From Sorangiineae bacterium NIC37A_2 (lineage in GTDB: Bacteria; Myxococcota_A; Polyangia; Polyangiales; Polyangiaceae): a stretch of DNA of 33,323 bases. A program made the translations under genes and the position numbers. Location: positions 1 to 33,323 of the forward strand of contig NASX01000048.1 in assembly GCA_002085155.1 (NCBI GenBank), read 5' to 3'. Shown here in pieces: positions 22,541-32,844 of the stretch (its first letter is position 1; every line of letters begins with the position of its first letter). The notes under the pieces are model-generated. The model was not told where the DNA came from. It did not search any database and was given only the letters and a program-made list of their open reading frames with translations.

Positions 22541-24406
22541 ATGCCGATTCTCGACGCCCAAGCCATCTCGAAGCGGATCGGCACTCGCACCCTGCTCTCC
22601 AACGTTTTTCTCACAGTCCGCCGCAGCGAGCGCGTCGGGATCGTGGGCGCGAACGGCTCGGGAAAGAGCACCCTCGCGAACATCCTCGCCGGGGTCGCTG
22701 AGCCCGACACGGGAACCATCCATCGGCGGCGTGACGCGCGCATCGAATACTTGGCGCAAGATCCGCCGCTTCCGCCGGAGGCGACGGCAGAACAAGTCGT
22801 GTTCGGAGGGCGGCCCGAGTGGGATCGCTTTCGAAGACAAATCGCCGCTCACCCTGGGGATACTGAGGCCACTGTCCAGTTCGACGAGCTCGGAGGTTAC
22901 GCGCTCGAGCTCTTGGCGCTGAAGCTGCTCTCGCGCCTCGGCTTGTCCGACCCGAATGCAGTCGTGGGCCCCATGAGCGGCGGCGAGAAGCGACGCATCG
23001 CGCTCGCGCGCGTGCTCTTTGCAGCGCCCGATCTCGCGATCCTCGACGAACCGACGAACCACCTCGACGCCGAAGCGATCGAGTGGCTCGAAGAGTACCT
23101 CACCCTAGAGTATCAGGGCGGGCTCATCCTCATCACCCACGATCGCTTCCTCCTCAATCGCACAGTGAGCCGCACCCTCGAGGTCGAAGGGGGCCAGGTC
23201 TTCTCCTACGAGGGTGGATGGGAGGAGTATCTCGAAGCGCGCGAGGAGCGCCGCGCTCAAGAGGCGAGCCGCGAAGCCAACCGCCAGAATTTTCTTCGTC
23301 GCGAGCTCGAGTGGCTCCGCCGCCAGCCGAAGGCGCGCACCGGAAAGCAGAAAGCTCGCATCCAGCGCGCCGAGTCCGCCATCTCCGCTCCAGCTCCGAC
23401 CGAGACGAAGAGCCTGGCCCTCGAGCTCAAGGAGTCGCGGCTCGGCTCGATGGTTCTCGAGGTGGAAGGGCTCAAGCTGTCGATCCTCGGCCGCGAGCTC
23501 GTCCGTGACCTTACGTTCCGCGTCGAGAAGGGCATGCGCCTCGGCATCGTGGGACCGAGCGGTTCCGGAAAAACGACGCTGATCCGGACCCTCCTCGGAG
23601 AGCGCCCCATCGAGTCCGGCACGATCCGGCAGGGCACCACGGTCCGCTACGCCTACCTCGATCAGATGAAGGAGGACCTCGATCGGGACGCGACGGTCTT
23701 CGACGCCATCACGGACGGGCGCACGAAACTCCGCTTCGGGGACCAAGATCTAAGCGCTTATTCCTATCTTGAGCGTTTCGGGTTCCGAGGAGAAGCGGCT
23801 CGCCAGCAAGTGTCAGTCCTTTCAGGCGGAGAGCGGGCCCGGGCCTCTCTCGCGCGACTGCTGCTCACTGAGGCCAACGTGATCGTGCTCGACGAACCGA
23901 CGAACGATCTCGATGTCATGACTCTAGGAGCGCTCGAGGACCTGTTGATGGACTTCTCCGGAGCCGCGCTCATCGTAAGTCACGATCGTTATTTCCTGGA
24001 CCGGGTCGCGACCCATGTCCTCGGCCTCGATGGACGGGGAGCTTGGGAGCTTTCGGCAGGCGGCTTCAGCGCCCACATAGAGCGAAAGAAAGAGCTCGCA
24101 CGACAGGCCCAGGCCCAAAAGCCAGTCGAGAGCTCGGCGCCTGCTCCCGAGCCCGCGGTCAAGAAGCTCACCTACGCCGAGGAGAAAGAGCTCTCGGGCC
24201 TGCTCGAACGCATCGAGGCGCAAGGCGAGCTTGTCCAAGCCCTCGAAGCAAAGCTCGCGAACCCCGAAGCCATGCCCGAAAAGCCCGAGGATTTTGCCAC
24301 CCTGGTCAAGGCCCTCAGCGCTGAGAAACAAGCCCTCGAAGCCCTCGAGGAGCGCTGGTTGGTTCTCGAGGAACGCCGCCTCGCTGCCCAAAAACCGAAA
24401 CGGTAA
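22541..24406 (+). CDS. uup: ABC-F ATPase, Uup type
   Basis: This 621-residue protein with two fused ABC ATPase domains and no membrane part belongs to the ABC-F group, which acts on ribosomes or nucleic-acid processing. Domain 1 has Walker A GANGSGKS (36-43), signature SGGEK (146-150) and LAILDE (165-170). Domain 2 has GPSGSGKT (338-345), SGGER (428-432) and VIVLDE (447-452). The linker between them contains WLRRQPKARTGKQKAR (258-273), typical of Uup. The C-terminus (about 540-621) is a charged coiled coil, as in the DNA-binding tail of Uup. The start is the ATG at 22541. The gene stands alone. Symbol by resemblance; other ABC-F subtypes are possible but fit less well. Confidence 0.9.
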   Translation: MPILDAQAISKRIGTRTLLSNVFLTVRRSERVGIVGANGSGKSTLANILAGVAEPDTGTIHRRRDARIEYLAQDPPLPPEATAEQVVFGGRPEWDRFRRQIAAHPGDTEATVQFDELGGYALELLALKLLSRLGLSDPNAVVGPMSGGEKRRIALARVLFAAPDLAILDEPTNHLDAEAIEWLEEYLTLEYQGGLILITHDRFLLNRTVSRTLEVEGGQVFSYEGGWEEYLEAREERRAQEASREANRQNFLRRELEWLRRQPKARTGKQKARIQRAESAISAPAPTETKSLALELKESRLGSMVLEVEGLKLSILGRELVRDLTFRVEKGMRLGIVGPSGSGKTTLIRTLLGERPIESGTIRQGTTVRYAYLDQMKEDLDRDATVFDAITDGRTKLRFGDQDLSAYSYLERFGFRGEAARQQVSVLSGGERARASLARLLLTEANVIVLDEPTNDLDVMTLGALEDLLMDFSGAALIVSHDRYFLDRVATHVLGLDGRGAWELSAGGFSAHIERKKELARQAQAQKPVESSAPAPEPAVKKLTYAEEKELSGLLERIEAQGELVQALEAKLANPEAMPEKPEDFATLVKALSAEKQALEALEERWLVLEERRLAAQKPKR

Positions 24407-24543
24407 CGTTCCGGGGAGAGGCGCCCCCGCTCATCAATCCCTCCCCCCCGAAAGCCCTCCGTTTCCGACCTAGGGCGCCCCGGGCCCGTTCCTCGTCGAT
24501 CGCGCTTGGAGAGTCGAAAGGAACGGTCGTATCATCCCGGGTT

Positions 24544-25914
24544 ATGCGCGCTCGCACTCTCCTGCTCCTCGCCGGCCTCCCCCTCGCCTTCGCAGCCTGT
24601 AGCTCCGGATCGGAAGACGAGGGCACCGATGACTCGAGCACCCAAGACGACGGCAGCGGAAGCGGTGGCCGCCGGGGCGGCACGGGTGGGCGCTCGTCCG
24701 GGACCGGAAGTCGGAACAATGGCGACGGTGGCGATCTGGACGGACAAGACGATGGCGCAGGCGCGGGGCAGTCGGGGGGTGGTAGCAGTGGCGGGCGCTC
24801 CGGCAGCGGTGGTCGTTCAGGCAGCGGTGGCCGCTCCGGCAGCGGCGGTCGTTCAGGAGACCTCTCCCCTGCCGCCGACGTCGCCGCGCGCCTCGACCGG
24901 GGCCACTTTCTGATCGGGATGGGCAACGACCTCGGTGAGTCAGGCCCCTCTGGAGCCTTCACTCTGAGCAAGCCCCTCGATCTGCACTACGTGTACCTCG
25001 TCGGCCTTCGAGGCCAAGGCGGCTGGCCTGACTGGAACTACGACGAAAACGGTGACGGCGCCTTCGCGACCTACTTGGCTCTCGAGGCGATCGAATACGA
25101 CACCGTTCCGATGTTCACGCTCTATTCGATGGCGTCGGCCGGTGAAGGGAGCGTCTCCGCCCTCACAACTGACTCCTATATGAAAGCTTACTGGGAAGGG
25201 GCGCGCCTCTTGTTCGAGCGCCTCGGAGCCCTCGACACTCCAGCCGTGGTCCATCTCGAGCCGGATTTCTGGGGCTTCATGCAGCAATCCGGCACCCCTT
25301 CCGAGCTCCGAGCGATCGTGAGCAAGTACGCAGACGAATGCAGCGGGTTGCCCGACGATCTGAGCGGGATGGGCAAGTGTTTGATCGAGCTCTGCCGGAC
25401 CTACGCCCCGAAGACGCTCATCGGCTTCCACGCCTCGACCTGGGGCGCGCCGAGAGCCGCTGCGGTTGCAGACTATCTGTTCGAGCTCGGCGCGGGGGAG
25501 GCCGACCTCGTCTTCACCGATATGCTCGATCGGGACGCCGGATGCTTCGAAGCCCAGGCTCCCGAGTGCCAGCGACAGGACGGGCCCTGGTATCTCGACG
25601 AGACCAACAAGACGAGCCCGAACTTCCACGAGCTTCAAGACTTCGCGAAAACCATCACCGATCGCCTCGGAGTTCCGATGATGTGGTGGCAGGTCCCGTT
25701 CGGAGTTCCGAGCGACACGCCCGGAGGAACACCGGGCCACTACCGGGACAACAAGGTCAAGTACGTCTTCGAGCACATCGAAGAGTTCGTCGACGCGGGC
25801 GGCGTGGGCGTGGCGTTCGGAGTCGGCGCGGGAAACCAGACCTACATCACGACGGACGGGGGACAGTTCGACGCGGCCATCTCGGCCTACTACGACGATC
25901 CTTACCTCTTCTGA
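24544..25914 (+). CDS. Lipoprotein with unrecognised, possibly TIM-barrel glycosidase-like domain
   Basis: This 456-residue exported protein starts with a lipoprotein signal ending LAFAAC (Cys19). A low-complexity linker (about 20-106) contains four GRSGSG-type repeats. Residues 110-456 form a compact domain I do not recognise. Alternating strand-helix blocks include HYVYLVGLRGQGGW, VPMFTLYSMASAGEG, PAVVHLEPDFWGF (238-245), TLIGFHASTWG, DLVFTDMLDRD and VPMMWWQVPFG. With acidic residues at strand ends (E239, D241, D326, D329) and several tryptophans, it looks like a TIM-barrel carbohydrate enzyme. This is inference by pattern only. The gene stands alone, upstream of a strong stem-loop and convergent to rodA. 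Likely attached to the outer surface by lipid. Confidence 0.8.
   Translation: MRARTLLLLAGLPLAFAACSSGSEDEGTDDSSTQDDGSGSGGRRGGTGGRSSGTGSRNNGDGGDLDGQDDGAGAGQSGGGSSGGRSGSGGRSGSGGRSGSGGRSGDLSPAADVAARLDRGHFLIGMGNDLGESGPSGAFTLSKPLDLHYVYLVGLRGQGGWPDWNYDENGDGAFATYLALEAIEYDTVPMFTLYSMASAGEGSVSALTTDSYMKAYWEGARLLFERLGALDTPAVVHLEPDFWGFMQQSGTPSELRAIVSKYADECSGLPDDLSGMGKCLIELCRTYAPKTLIGFHASTWGAPRAAAVADYLFELGAGEADLVFTDMLDRDAGCFEAQAPECQRQDGPWYLDETNKTSPNFHELQDFAKTITDRLGVPMMWWQVPFGVPSDTPGGTPGHYRDNKVKYVFEHIEEFVDAGGVGVAFGVGAGNQTYITTDGGQFDAAISAYYDDPYLF
24790..24859 (+). repeat. In-frame GRSGSG tandem repeat
   Basis: A unit of about 18 bp encoding GRSGSG is repeated nearly four times inside the lipoprotein linker. 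Alternate copies share silent differences (CGCTCC versus CGTTCA), so the ancestral step may have been a 36-bp double unit. The copy number probably varies between strains. Confidence 0.75.
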
Positions 25915-25936
25915 CAATAACGCCGACACGCGTCCC

Positions 25937-25963
25937 GAAGCGCGCTCTCGAAGAGCGCGCTTC
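25937..25963. terminator. 12-bp perfect stem-loop between convergent genes
   Basis: GAAGCGCGCTCT, loop CGA, and AGAGCGCGCTTC form a perfect hairpin 22 bp after the stop of the plus-strand lipoprotein gene. It has no following T-tract but is very stable and sits where the convergent lipoprotein and rodA transcripts would meet, so it probably acts as a terminator or RNA-end stabiliser. Confidence 0.6.
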
Positions 25964-25998
25964 CTCGTCTCGCCGGGCCACGAGAGCCTTCAGAGGTC

Positions 25999-26022
25999 GC
26001 GCCGCACCAAGGGGTGCGCCGC
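25999..26022 (+). terminator. Second candidate terminator, with ATTTTC downstream
   Basis: Arms 25999-26008 and 26013-26022 pair at nine of ten positions around a 4-base loop. An ATTTTC stretch follows after eight bases on the plus strand. It is weaker than the upstream hairpin; the two could act in series. Confidence 0.4.
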
Positions 26023-26072
26023 TCGGGGCATTTTCTACACGCGTCTCGCGCGCCGGGAGCGCGTCCGTTGTC

Positions 26073-27191
26073 TCAGCGTCGCATCGATACGCTCATCAGA
26101 AGTCCGAGCGAAATGAGCATCGTCACCAAACTGCTGCCTCCGTAAGAGAAGAGCGGCAGGGTGATGCCGACCACGGGCAAGATCCCCATGGACATGCCCA
26201 TGTTGAAGAAGGCTTGGAAGAAGATGATGCCGCCGGTTCCGACCGCAAGCGCCGCACCAAAGCGATCTTTGGCCTGAGACGCGATGTGCAAGGACCAGAT
26301 CGAAAGAAAACAATAGAGACCGATCAGGACCAAGCAGCCCACGAAGCCGAACTCCTCGGCGAAAACCGAGAAGGGGAAATCCGAGTGCTGATCCGGGAGG
26401 AAGCCGAACTGATTCTGGGTGCCCTGCATGAAGCCCTCCCCGAACAGCCCGCCGTTACCGATAGCCGTTTGACTCTGGATGGCGTGCCATGCGGTGCCCG
26501 TCGCGTCCTTTTCGGGATTCAAAAAGCTTGTGACGCGCCCCCTCTGGTAAGCCTTGAGCCCGAAGTTCCACATGAGGATGGTCGACACGACGAACCCTCC
26601 GGCCATCCAAGCCAAAGTGGCGGTCCGAATGCGCGTGATCGAGAGCATGGCCGCCGTGGACGTCAGATAGATGAGCGAGGTCCCGAGGTCCGGCTGCAGC
26701 ATGACGAGCGCAGCGGGGACAGCCGCGATCCCGATCGGCACAATCAGGTCGAAGAAAGAGCGCGCCTCAGTCTTCGTGTCATTTTGGATGTGCCGCGCCA
26801 CCATGAGCACGACGAGAGGTTTCATGAACTCGCTCGGCTGGTAGCTGAAGCTTCCGAGCTGGATCCAACGCGCCGATCCGCGGACGTCCGTGGCGAGCAC
26901 GAACACGAGCCCGAGCGAAATCAGCCCGCCAAAGTAGAGGATCGGTGCGAGGCGCTCGAAATGTCGGTAGTCGATCACCGCCGTCAACATGGCGAGCAAG
27001 AGACCGATCACGAACCAGTAGATCTGGGTCACGTAGACGTCAGCCAGGGCGCTCCGCTGCGTTGCGTCGACGTACGCGCTCGTCGCGCTGTAAAGATTGA
27101 TGATCCCGATCGAGGCGATGGCCACAACCGTGATCAGGAGCGGCATGTCGACCTCGGGTCCCGAGCGGAAGGACTTGGTGGAGCGGGCCAT
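26073..27191 (-). CDS. rodA: Peptidoglycan glycosyltransferase RodA
   Basis: This 372-residue polytopic inner-membrane SEDS protein polymerises lipid II glycan strands during cell elongation, together with PBP2. Ten hydrophobic segments are visible. Characteristic SEDS motifs include DYRHFERLAP (74-83), SARWIQLGSFSYQPSEFMKP (106-125), MLQPDLGTSLIYL (164-176), GEGFMQGTQNQFGFLPDQHSDFPFS in the large loop (catalytic-type Asp D271), and FFNMGMSMGILPVVGITLPLFSYGGSS near the end. Length and order are normal. It is the last gene of the mre-mrd cluster, starting 35 bp after the PBP2 stop. Its 3' end faces the lipoprotein gene across two stem-loops. Confidence 0.95.
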   Translation of the reverse strand: MARSTKSFRSGPEVDMPLLITVVAIASIGIINLYSATSAYVDATQRSALADVYVTQIYWFVIGLLLAMLTAVIDYRHFERLAPILYFGGLISLGLVFVLATDVRGSARWIQLGSFSYQPSEFMKPLVVLMVARHIQNDTKTEARSFFDLIVPIGIAAVPAALVMLQPDLGTSLIYLTSTAAMLSITRIRTATLAWMAGGFVVSTILMWNFGLKAYQRGRVTSFLNPEKDATGTAWHAIQSQTAIGNGGLFGEGFMQGTQNQFGFLPDQHSDFPFSVFAEEFGFVGCLVLIGLYCFLSIWSLHIASQAKDRFGAALAVGTGGIIFFQAFFNMGMSMGILPVVGITLPLFSYGGSSLVTMLISLGLLMSVSMRR

Positions 27192-27226
27192 CTAAAGGGG
27201 CCTCCTTGGAGCAGAGCACCTCGACA

Positions 27227-29149
27227 TCACGGGAAATCTCGCTTCTGGACGGCGGGGGCCTGCTTGGCCGCAGCCAGGCGTTCCCGCTTGAGGCGCTCGT
27301 AGTCACGCACGATGCGCATGGCGACGGGCACAGCGTTCTTACCGCCACCGCCGCCGTGCTCGATGAGCACCACGACAGCAATCTCGGGCGAAACGGTGGG
27401 CGAATATCCGGCAAACCAGGCGTGGTCGCGGTTAAAATAGGCGACGTCACTCTGATCCGAACCGCGCGGAGCGAGCGGGCTCACCTGAGCCGTACCGGTC
27501 TTACCGGCCATATCGACCCCCTCGATGCGCGCTCCGTGGGCCGTACCGCGCTTCTCGGTCACCACCCCCACCATCGCGGCCTGGACCCGGCTCAGATCGC
27601 CCTGGTCGAGCTCGATGACCCGTCGCACGCGAGGGGGGAAGTCTTGGACGACGGTGCCGTCGGCGGTCTCGATGCTGCGGACGAGCTGGGGCCGGTACAG
27701 GGTTCCGCCGTTGGCGAGCGCGGCATAGGCGAGAGTGAGCTGGAGCACGTTCACCGTCGTAGCACCCTGACCGATCGCGGCGAGCAGGGTGAAACCACCG
27801 CGGAATGCCCCGCGGTATTGCCGCGTGTACCAGGCGCGGGTCGGCATACGCCCCCTCGCCTCCGGGTTGATGCCGATGCCCGTCTTCACACCGAACCCGA
27901 AACGCGCGCCGATTTCCGCGAGATCATCGATCTTCACGCGACTGCCGAGCTCGTAGAAGTAGGTGTTACAGGACTGTACGAGCGCCTCATGCAGGTTGAC
28001 GTGCCGATGCACGCCGGTACAGCGGAAGTAACGCTTTCCGTACTCGTAGCCGCCGCGACAATCGACCTGCTCCGCGGGGCGGACGATGTCCTTCTCGAGG
28101 GCCGTGAGCGCGGAGAATGGCTTGAATGTGGAGCCCGGAGGGTACGCCGCTGACACCGTGCGATCGAGCGTCGGGGTCATCGGGTCGCTATAATAGCTCT
28201 GGAAGGCCTCCTTGACCGCTTCTTGGCCGCTCGCCCCCGAGGCAACGTTCGGGTCAAAGCCGGGCTTCGAGTGAGCGGCGAGGATGCGTCCGGTGCGCAC
28301 GTCGACGACGACCACGGCCCCCGCGAGTTGTCCGCGCATGGCGCGCTCGGCGGACTCGACGAGATCCATGTCGAGGGTCAGCGAGATATCTCGCCCTGGC
28401 GCCGGCTCGCGCAGACGGTCTTCGCCGAGATATCGCTCTTCGAGATCTTCCACGCGCTCGCGCATCGCGCGCTTGCGAATGAACTTTCGGAAGCCTCGTT
28501 GCCCCCGCAGGTAACTCTCCCAGCGCCGCTCGACCCCGACCGCGCCGATCCGATCCCCCGCACGAAATCCCGCTTCGGGCTGCTCAGCGAGCACCTCGGC
28601 ATCGACCTCCCGCATGTAGCCGAGCAGATGGGCCCCGAGGGTTCCGTAGGGATAGGAACGAACCGACGAGGAAAGCACGCTCACACCCGGGAGCTCCTCA
28701 GCGAAGGTCTTGAGCGACGCGACGACGTCGCGATTCAGGTCCACGAGCAGGAGCGCCTGCTGGTCGCGCTTGCGCTCATGTTCCTTGAGTTTCAGGAGCT
28801 GTTCTTTGGTGCGTGCAGCCTCACTTTCGGACAGGCGCGCGAGCTCGACCAGGCGCGGCCAGGTCTTGTCGAGATCGAGCGCAGCCGGAACGACGTAGAG
28901 ATTGTAGGAGGGACGGTTGGCCGCAAGAACTTTTCCGTGACTGTCACGGATCACTCCTCGCGTGGTGGCGAGCCGCCTCTCTCCAATGATGTTACGGCGG
29001 GCTTTGGCGTCATAAACGTCGCTGTGGAGCACCTGGAGATAAAAGAGGCGCACCACACACGCTCCGAAGGCGCACAGAATGAACAGGACAAGCCAGCGGT
29101 AGCGTTTGCGAAACTCAGAGGCGTCGGAGCGCTGGAGTAACGTTGCCAT
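27227..29149 (-). CDS. mrdA: Penicillin-binding protein 2 (elongation transpeptidase)
   Basis: This is a 640-residue class B PBP that crosslinks peptidoglycan during elongation, as partner of RodA. A single membrane helix (about 18-40) follows a short cytoplasmic end. The PBP dimerisation/pedestal domain covers about 60-245 (TTRGVIRDSHGKVLAANRPSY). The transpeptidase domain has the active-site SxxK STFK (S340, K343), SCN (393-395) and KTG (550-552), all intact. GTAQVSPLAPRG and HAWFAGYSP after KTG are typical. The start at 29149 lies 5 bp after the mreD stop. No odd features apart from a slightly long basic C-terminal tail. Confidence 0.96.
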   Translation of the reverse strand: MATLLQRSDASEFRKRYRWLVLFILCAFGACVVRLFYLQVLHSDVYDAKARRNIIGERRLATTRGVIRDSHGKVLAANRPSYNLYVVPAALDLDKTWPRLVELARLSESEAARTKEQLLKLKEHERKRDQQALLLVDLNRDVVASLKTFAEELPGVSVLSSSVRSYPYGTLGAHLLGYMREVDAEVLAEQPEAGFRAGDRIGAVGVERRWESYLRGQRGFRKFIRKRAMRERVEDLEERYLGEDRLREPAPGRDISLTLDMDLVESAERAMRGQLAGAVVVVDVRTGRILAAHSKPGFDPNVASGASGQEAVKEAFQSYYSDPMTPTLDRTVSAAYPPGSTFKPFSALTALEKDIVRPAEQVDCRGGYEYGKRYFRCTGVHRHVNLHEALVQSCNTYFYELGSRVKIDDLAEIGARFGFGVKTGIGINPEARGRMPTRAWYTRQYRGAFRGGFTLLAAIGQGATTVNVLQLTLAYAALANGGTLYRPQLVRSIETADGTVVQDFPPRVRRVIELDQGDLSRVQAAMVGVVTEKRGTAHGARIEGVDMAGKTGTAQVSPLAPRGSDQSDVAYFNRDHAWFAGYSPTVSPEIAVVVLIEHGGGGGKNAVPVAMRIVRDYERLKRERLAAAKQAPAVQKRDFP

Positions 29150-29154
29150 ACCGC

Positions 29155-29709
29155 TCAGCTCGTCTGGCTACTCGCCTGAGGGCGGCTCTCGAGCTGAATC
29201 CGCGCGGCGAGGGAGAAAATCAAAGGGGCGAAGAGGGTCGTTGTGATCGCTCGAGGCAAGACCTGGACGCTGAGCTCGACGGGCCTCTGAGCGTCCGGGC
29301 CAAAGATGGCGAGCAGCGTCAGGACAATGAAACTCTCGAGCAGCGATCCAACAAAGGCGAGCGGAATGCGCGAGGCGAGCGTCTGCATGCTGACGCGCGC
29401 CGAAACCATGCGCGTGAACCACCAGACCGCCACCATCGTAAAACGGTAAAGATAAGCGGGGCCGCCGCCGATCACGTCGATGCCCCATCCGAGACAAAAG
29501 GAGAGCAACGAGCCTCGAGCGAGCGAAGGTTCCTGAACGGCCAAGAAGAGGACCAACGGCAGGACGAGGTTCGGAGTGATGCCGAGAGTCAACCTCGAGA
29601 GCGGGAAGCCGAAGGGCTGAAGAGGAACGAGAGGAGCCCAAAACCGATAGAGAATCGACTGGAGAAGGACGAGCAAGAAGCCGACCAGGACGTACGCCGC
29701 GCTCCGCAT
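29155..29709 (-). CDS. mreD: Rod shape-determining protein MreD
   Basis: This 184-residue inner-membrane protein has about five hydrophobic segments (for example AYVLVGFLLVLLQSILYRF at 5-23, PNLVLPLVLFLAV, SLLSFCLGWGIDVIGGGPAYLYRFTMVAVWWF). It links MreC to the elongasome. MreD sequences diverge strongly, so the call depends on hydrophobic pattern, size and position. It lies between mreC (3 bp away) and mrdA (5 bp away). LGWGIDVIGGGPAYLYRF fits the conserved G-x-x-x-D segment of the family. Confidence 0.92.
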   Translation of the reverse strand: MRSAAYVLVGFLLVLLQSILYRFWAPLVPLQPFGFPLSRLTLGITPNLVLPLVLFLAVQEPSLARGSLLSFCLGWGIDVIGGGPAYLYRFTMVAVWWFTRMVSARVSMQTLASRIPLAFVGSLLESFIVLTLLAIFGPDAQRPVELSVQVLPRAITTTLFAPLIFSLAARIQLESRPQASSQTS

Positions 29710-29712
29710 GAC

Positions 29713-30567
29713 TCACTTCCTCGGGGTCGCCTCGCAGTCGCGCGGCTCCCCGGTGATGATGAGGACCTCCTCGAGTCGTGAGAAATCCACCGTGGGCTGG
29801 GCCAAGACCTCTTGGTAGCTCCCGAAGTCCCGCTTGACGACCTCGGTCACCTTCGCGACAGCGATATCTTTCGGGAAACGACAGCCAGCGCCACTCGTCA
29901 CGAGCAGATCGCCGACTTCGACATCGTCCGTACGGTCGACATCCTGCACGCGGACGATGTAGCGCGCTTCGTCCCCGATTCCTCGCGCGAAGCCGCGCGC
30001 CCGGGTTCGACTGACCACGACGTCCACGCCGAATCCTGCATCCACCACGAGTTGGACCGTGGCGGTATCGCCCGTGACCACCTTGAGCAAACCGACCACT
30101 CCCCCCAGCGCGATCACCGGCATGTTCTTTTTCAGCTCGGTGCCGGGCGCGTCCACAGCGAGATGGGCAACGCGGAAGAACTCGGTCGGAGCCTTGGTCG
30201 TCACGACAGCGCTCGCTGTCTGGATCCCGAGGGATTCGCGGAGGCCCAGCAGCTTCCTGAGGCGCTCATTTTCCCCTTCGAGGGAGGCGAGCCGGCGCAC
30301 CTCATTCTCCAGACGCGTCACCTCCCGCGACAGGCGATCGTTGTCCTTTCCCACGTCCACCCACGCGAAGTAGTCGCTGAGAACCCCGGACACCGTCCGT
30401 GCCGCCGCCGAAGCGGCGAATTGGATCGGGCTCGCGATCGTCGTCAGGGCGCGATCGACGGCGTTGAGATCTTCTGGTCGGCTGATGGCGGTTCGCAGGA
30501 AGAAGAAAGGGACCGCGAGCAGCAGAATGACCAAGAAGATGTCACGGTAGCGCTTGTAGAAGCTCAT
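29713..30567 (-). CDS. mreC: Rod shape-determining protein MreC
   Basis: This 284-residue bitopic protein has one membrane helix near residues 9-27. A periplasmic coiled coil (about 70-110, DNDRLSREVTRLENEVRRLASLEGENERLRKLLGL) follows. The two-lobed beta domain is at about 115-275, with VIALGGVVGLLKVVTGDTATVQLVVDAGFGVDVVV and DLLVTSGAGCRFPKDIAVAKVTEV as family signatures. It scaffolds PBP2 and RodA in the periplasm under MreB control. It follows mreB by 83 bp, a larger gap than those between the later genes, which could hold an internal promoter or RNA processing site. Confidence 0.95.
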   Translation of the reverse strand: MSFYKRYRDIFLVILLLAVPFFFLRTAISRPEDLNAVDRALTTIASPIQFAASAAARTVSGVLSDYFAWVDVGKDNDRLSREVTRLENEVRRLASLEGENERLRKLLGLRESLGIQTASAVVTTKAPTEFFRVAHLAVDAPGTELKKNMPVIALGGVVGLLKVVTGDTATVQLVVDAGFGVDVVVSRTRARGFARGIGDEARYIVRVQDVDRTDDVEVGDLLVTSGAGCRFPKDIAVAKVTEVVKRDFGSYQEVLAQPTVDFSRLEEVLIITGEPRDCEATPRK

Positions 30568-30650
30568 GCTGGCCCGCTCTTAGGCCTTTGCGAGGAGTAC
30601 ATCGTCCAAACGTCGAGCGGAGGGCGATTCGAGCGCAAAGGCAACCTCCC

Positions 30651-32007
<1,357 letters not shown>

Positions 32008-32844
32008 TCATTCATCGTCGTCGTCCCACTTCTGCCAGCTACCGCCGCCTCCGCGCTCACGACGCTGACCTCGCTGAGGAGCCAGGTTCGAGCGCCTCGG
32101 CTTCTCCGCCTTCTTCGGGGCGGGGCGACGCTCTTCAGCGCGGAAAGGCGCTCCCCCACCCAAACGGGACGGGGGCGGAACGCTATCGGACTCGAAGGGC
32201 GCCGGCCCTCCAAAGCCGCCGGGCGCGGGACCCGCCCCCCGGTACCGGTTGCCGGATCCGGAGAAATCCGAACGACCATCGTTCGACCTCGAGCCCTTCG
32301 CCTGGGCTCGGCTGACCACGATGGCGCGGCCCTTGAGCGTCAGGTCGGTGAGCTTTTCGACCGCCGCCTCGGCGGCCGCTTCGCTCTCGATGGACGCGAA
32401 ACCAAAACCGCGCGGCCGCCCATCGGGCCCGAGCGGCAGCGTCACGCGCGTCACCGTCACGCCGCGCGACGCGAACAGATCAGTGATCTCTTCAGGCGTC
32501 GCGTCGTAAGGCAGCTTACCAAGGAACAGGGACGCTTCCGGAGCTCGCCGAGGCCGATCTTCTCCGCCTCGCTTCGCGGGGCCATCCTGCGAAAACGGAC
32601 GAATTCGAAGCGGCCGGCCGCCACAAACCGCGTTATTCAAGGCCTCAGAGGCACGCGCCGCGTCAGCCTCCGAGGCCAGCGTCACGAACCCAAAGCCACG
32701 CGGTCGACCGGTCTCGCGGTCTCTCGGGACAGCCACGTGCTCTACAGCAAAGTCGGCGGCCTCGAAGAACGCTCTCAGCTCGGCGTCGCCAACCGACTCG
32801 GCCAGGCCTCCCACAAACAACTTGCGTGCGTCATCCGCACTCAT
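32008..32844 (-). CDS. RNA-binding protein with two RRM domains
   Basis: This is a 278-residue protein starting at the ATG at 32844. AGGGA lies seven bases upstream of it, whereas the ATG at 32850 touches the same site and is too close. RRM1 (about 8-85) has RNP2 LFVGGL (9-14) and RNP1 RGFGFVTL (49-56). RRM2 (about 105-182) has LFLGKL (106-111) and RGFGFASI (145-152). Aromatic RNA-stacking positions are present in both RNP1 motifs. The tail (183-278) is Gly/Arg/Pro-rich and ends in SWQKWDDDDE, an acidic end after a basic stretch. Two RRMs in one bacterial protein are less common than the single-RRM Rbp type of cyanobacteria. It probably binds single-stranded RNA as a chaperone or post-transcriptional regulator. 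Autoregulation through the long structured leader is plausible. Confidence 0.93.
   Translation of the reverse strand: MSADDARKLFVGGLAESVGDAELRAFFEAADFAVEHVAVPRDRETGRPRGFGFVTLASEADAARASEALNNAVCGGRPLRIRPFSQDGPAKRGGEDRPRRAPEASLFLGKLPYDATPEEITDLFASRGVTVTRVTLPLGPDGRPRGFGFASIESEAAAEAAVEKLTDLTLKGRAIVVSRAQAKGSRSNDGRSDFSGSGNRYRGAGPAPGGFGGPAPFESDSVPPPSRLGGGAPFRAEERRPAPKKAEKPRRSNLAPQRGQRRERGGGGSWQKWDDDDE

Noticed and set aside
25338-27302. 654-residue plus-strand frame
   Set aside because: It overlaps the lipoprotein gene in another frame and then runs antisense to rodA. Its composition (Arg/His/Asp/Glu-rich) is typical of high-GC shadow frames.
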